NCBI GenBank assembly: GCA_024637315.1
Contig: JAGXFH010000082.1
Coordinates: 1-64,000 of the forward strand
DNA from: Brevirhabdus sp.
Lineage (GTDB): Bacteria > Pseudomonadota > Alphaproteobacteria > Rhodobacterales > Rhodobacteraceae
DNA length: 64,000 nucleotides
Direction of reading: 5' to 3'
Shown: positions 63,995 to 64,000 of the stretch, piece by piece
Numbering within the stretch: position 1 is the first letter of the stretch
How the letters are laid out: every line of letters starts with the position of its first letter
Position numbers and translations under genes: made by a program
The notes under the pieces: generated by a model
The model's database searches: none
What the model was told of the DNA's origin: nothing
Seen by the model: only the letters and a program-made list of their open reading frames with translations

Positions 63995-64000
63995 CCCGCC

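Noticed and set aside
1-64000. tRNA, rRNA or CRISPR loci
   Set aside because: I saw no tRNA-like cloverleaf, rRNA segment or spaced repeat array while reading the intergenic stretches; short tRNA genes could still be missed by eye.

Overview
The window reads as a high-GC alphaproteobacterium, most likely order Rhodobacterales. The evidence is the gene order in the right half: an SDR gene, uvrC, pgsA, moaD, moaE, an OmpA-family gene, ubiA, rsmE, gshA, plsY, pyrC-like, pyrB and a uracil-DNA glycosylase gene, plus an aa3-type oxidase subunit IV peptide. The window has two very different halves.

Left half (about 1-32,280): an accessory, eroding region. It opens with scraps of mobile DNA: a P27-type phage terminase small-subunit tail, an internally deleted trbI, and a Fic gene with a frameshifting deletion. 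Among these sit an AraC regulator divergent from a TTC38-like TPR gene, a MATE pump, a DUF4260 protein and a DUF6544 protein. From 20,792 down to 8,898 runs a minus-strand block of 12 genes, most joined by 4-bp ATGA overlaps. It encodes a CPBP protease, two beta-lactamase-fold serine hydrolases, three alpha/beta hydrolases, an amidohydrolase, a quinone-oxidoreductase-like enzyme, a HemG-like flavodoxin, two polytopic membrane proteins and one unknown protein. I do not recognise it as a described system. Four of its genes each carry one surplus base in a short homopolymer, and the amidohydrolase has lost its middle.

Next comes an arsenic island (21.5-27.8 kb) made of two minus-strand units. 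One is an ArsR-ArsC fusion, GAPDH and ArsJ, which export arsenate as 1-arseno-3-phosphoglycerate. The other is a CxC-type ArsR, an ArsP-like permease, a small thioredoxin, an MBL-fold protein with a degenerate zinc motif, and a truncated OsmC gene. In that OsmC gene a TGA stands where the catalytic Cys codon should be. An IS630 remnant abuts its end. Beyond lie a groEL pseudogene and a shikimate/quinate module: a TetR regulator, shikimate dehydrogenase and a dehydroshikimate dehydratase lacking its C-terminal half.

Right half (about 32,282-64,000): compact core chromosome with mostly intact, often overlapping genes. It covers envelope work (SppA-like peptidase, Ca/Na antiporter, OmpA-BON protein, PgsA, PlsY, RND pump, DsbD-N domain protein), DNA repair (UvrC, UDG), molybdopterin (MoaD, MoaE, MoaB, FdhD), ubiquinone (UbiA), glutathione (GshA), pyrimidines (PyrB with a PyrC-like partner lacking the metal-binding HxH), rRNA and tRNA modification (RsmE, TsaC/Sua5), fatty-acid-type oxidation (acyl-CoA dehydrogenase) and branched-chain amino-acid export (AzlCD). 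Local oddities are an in-frame AT-rich palindrome insertion in the pyrC-like gene, a metallophosphoesterase that lost its metal-binding core at a 9-bp tandem repeat, and an AT-rich intergenic stretch before uvrC with a perfect DnaA box.
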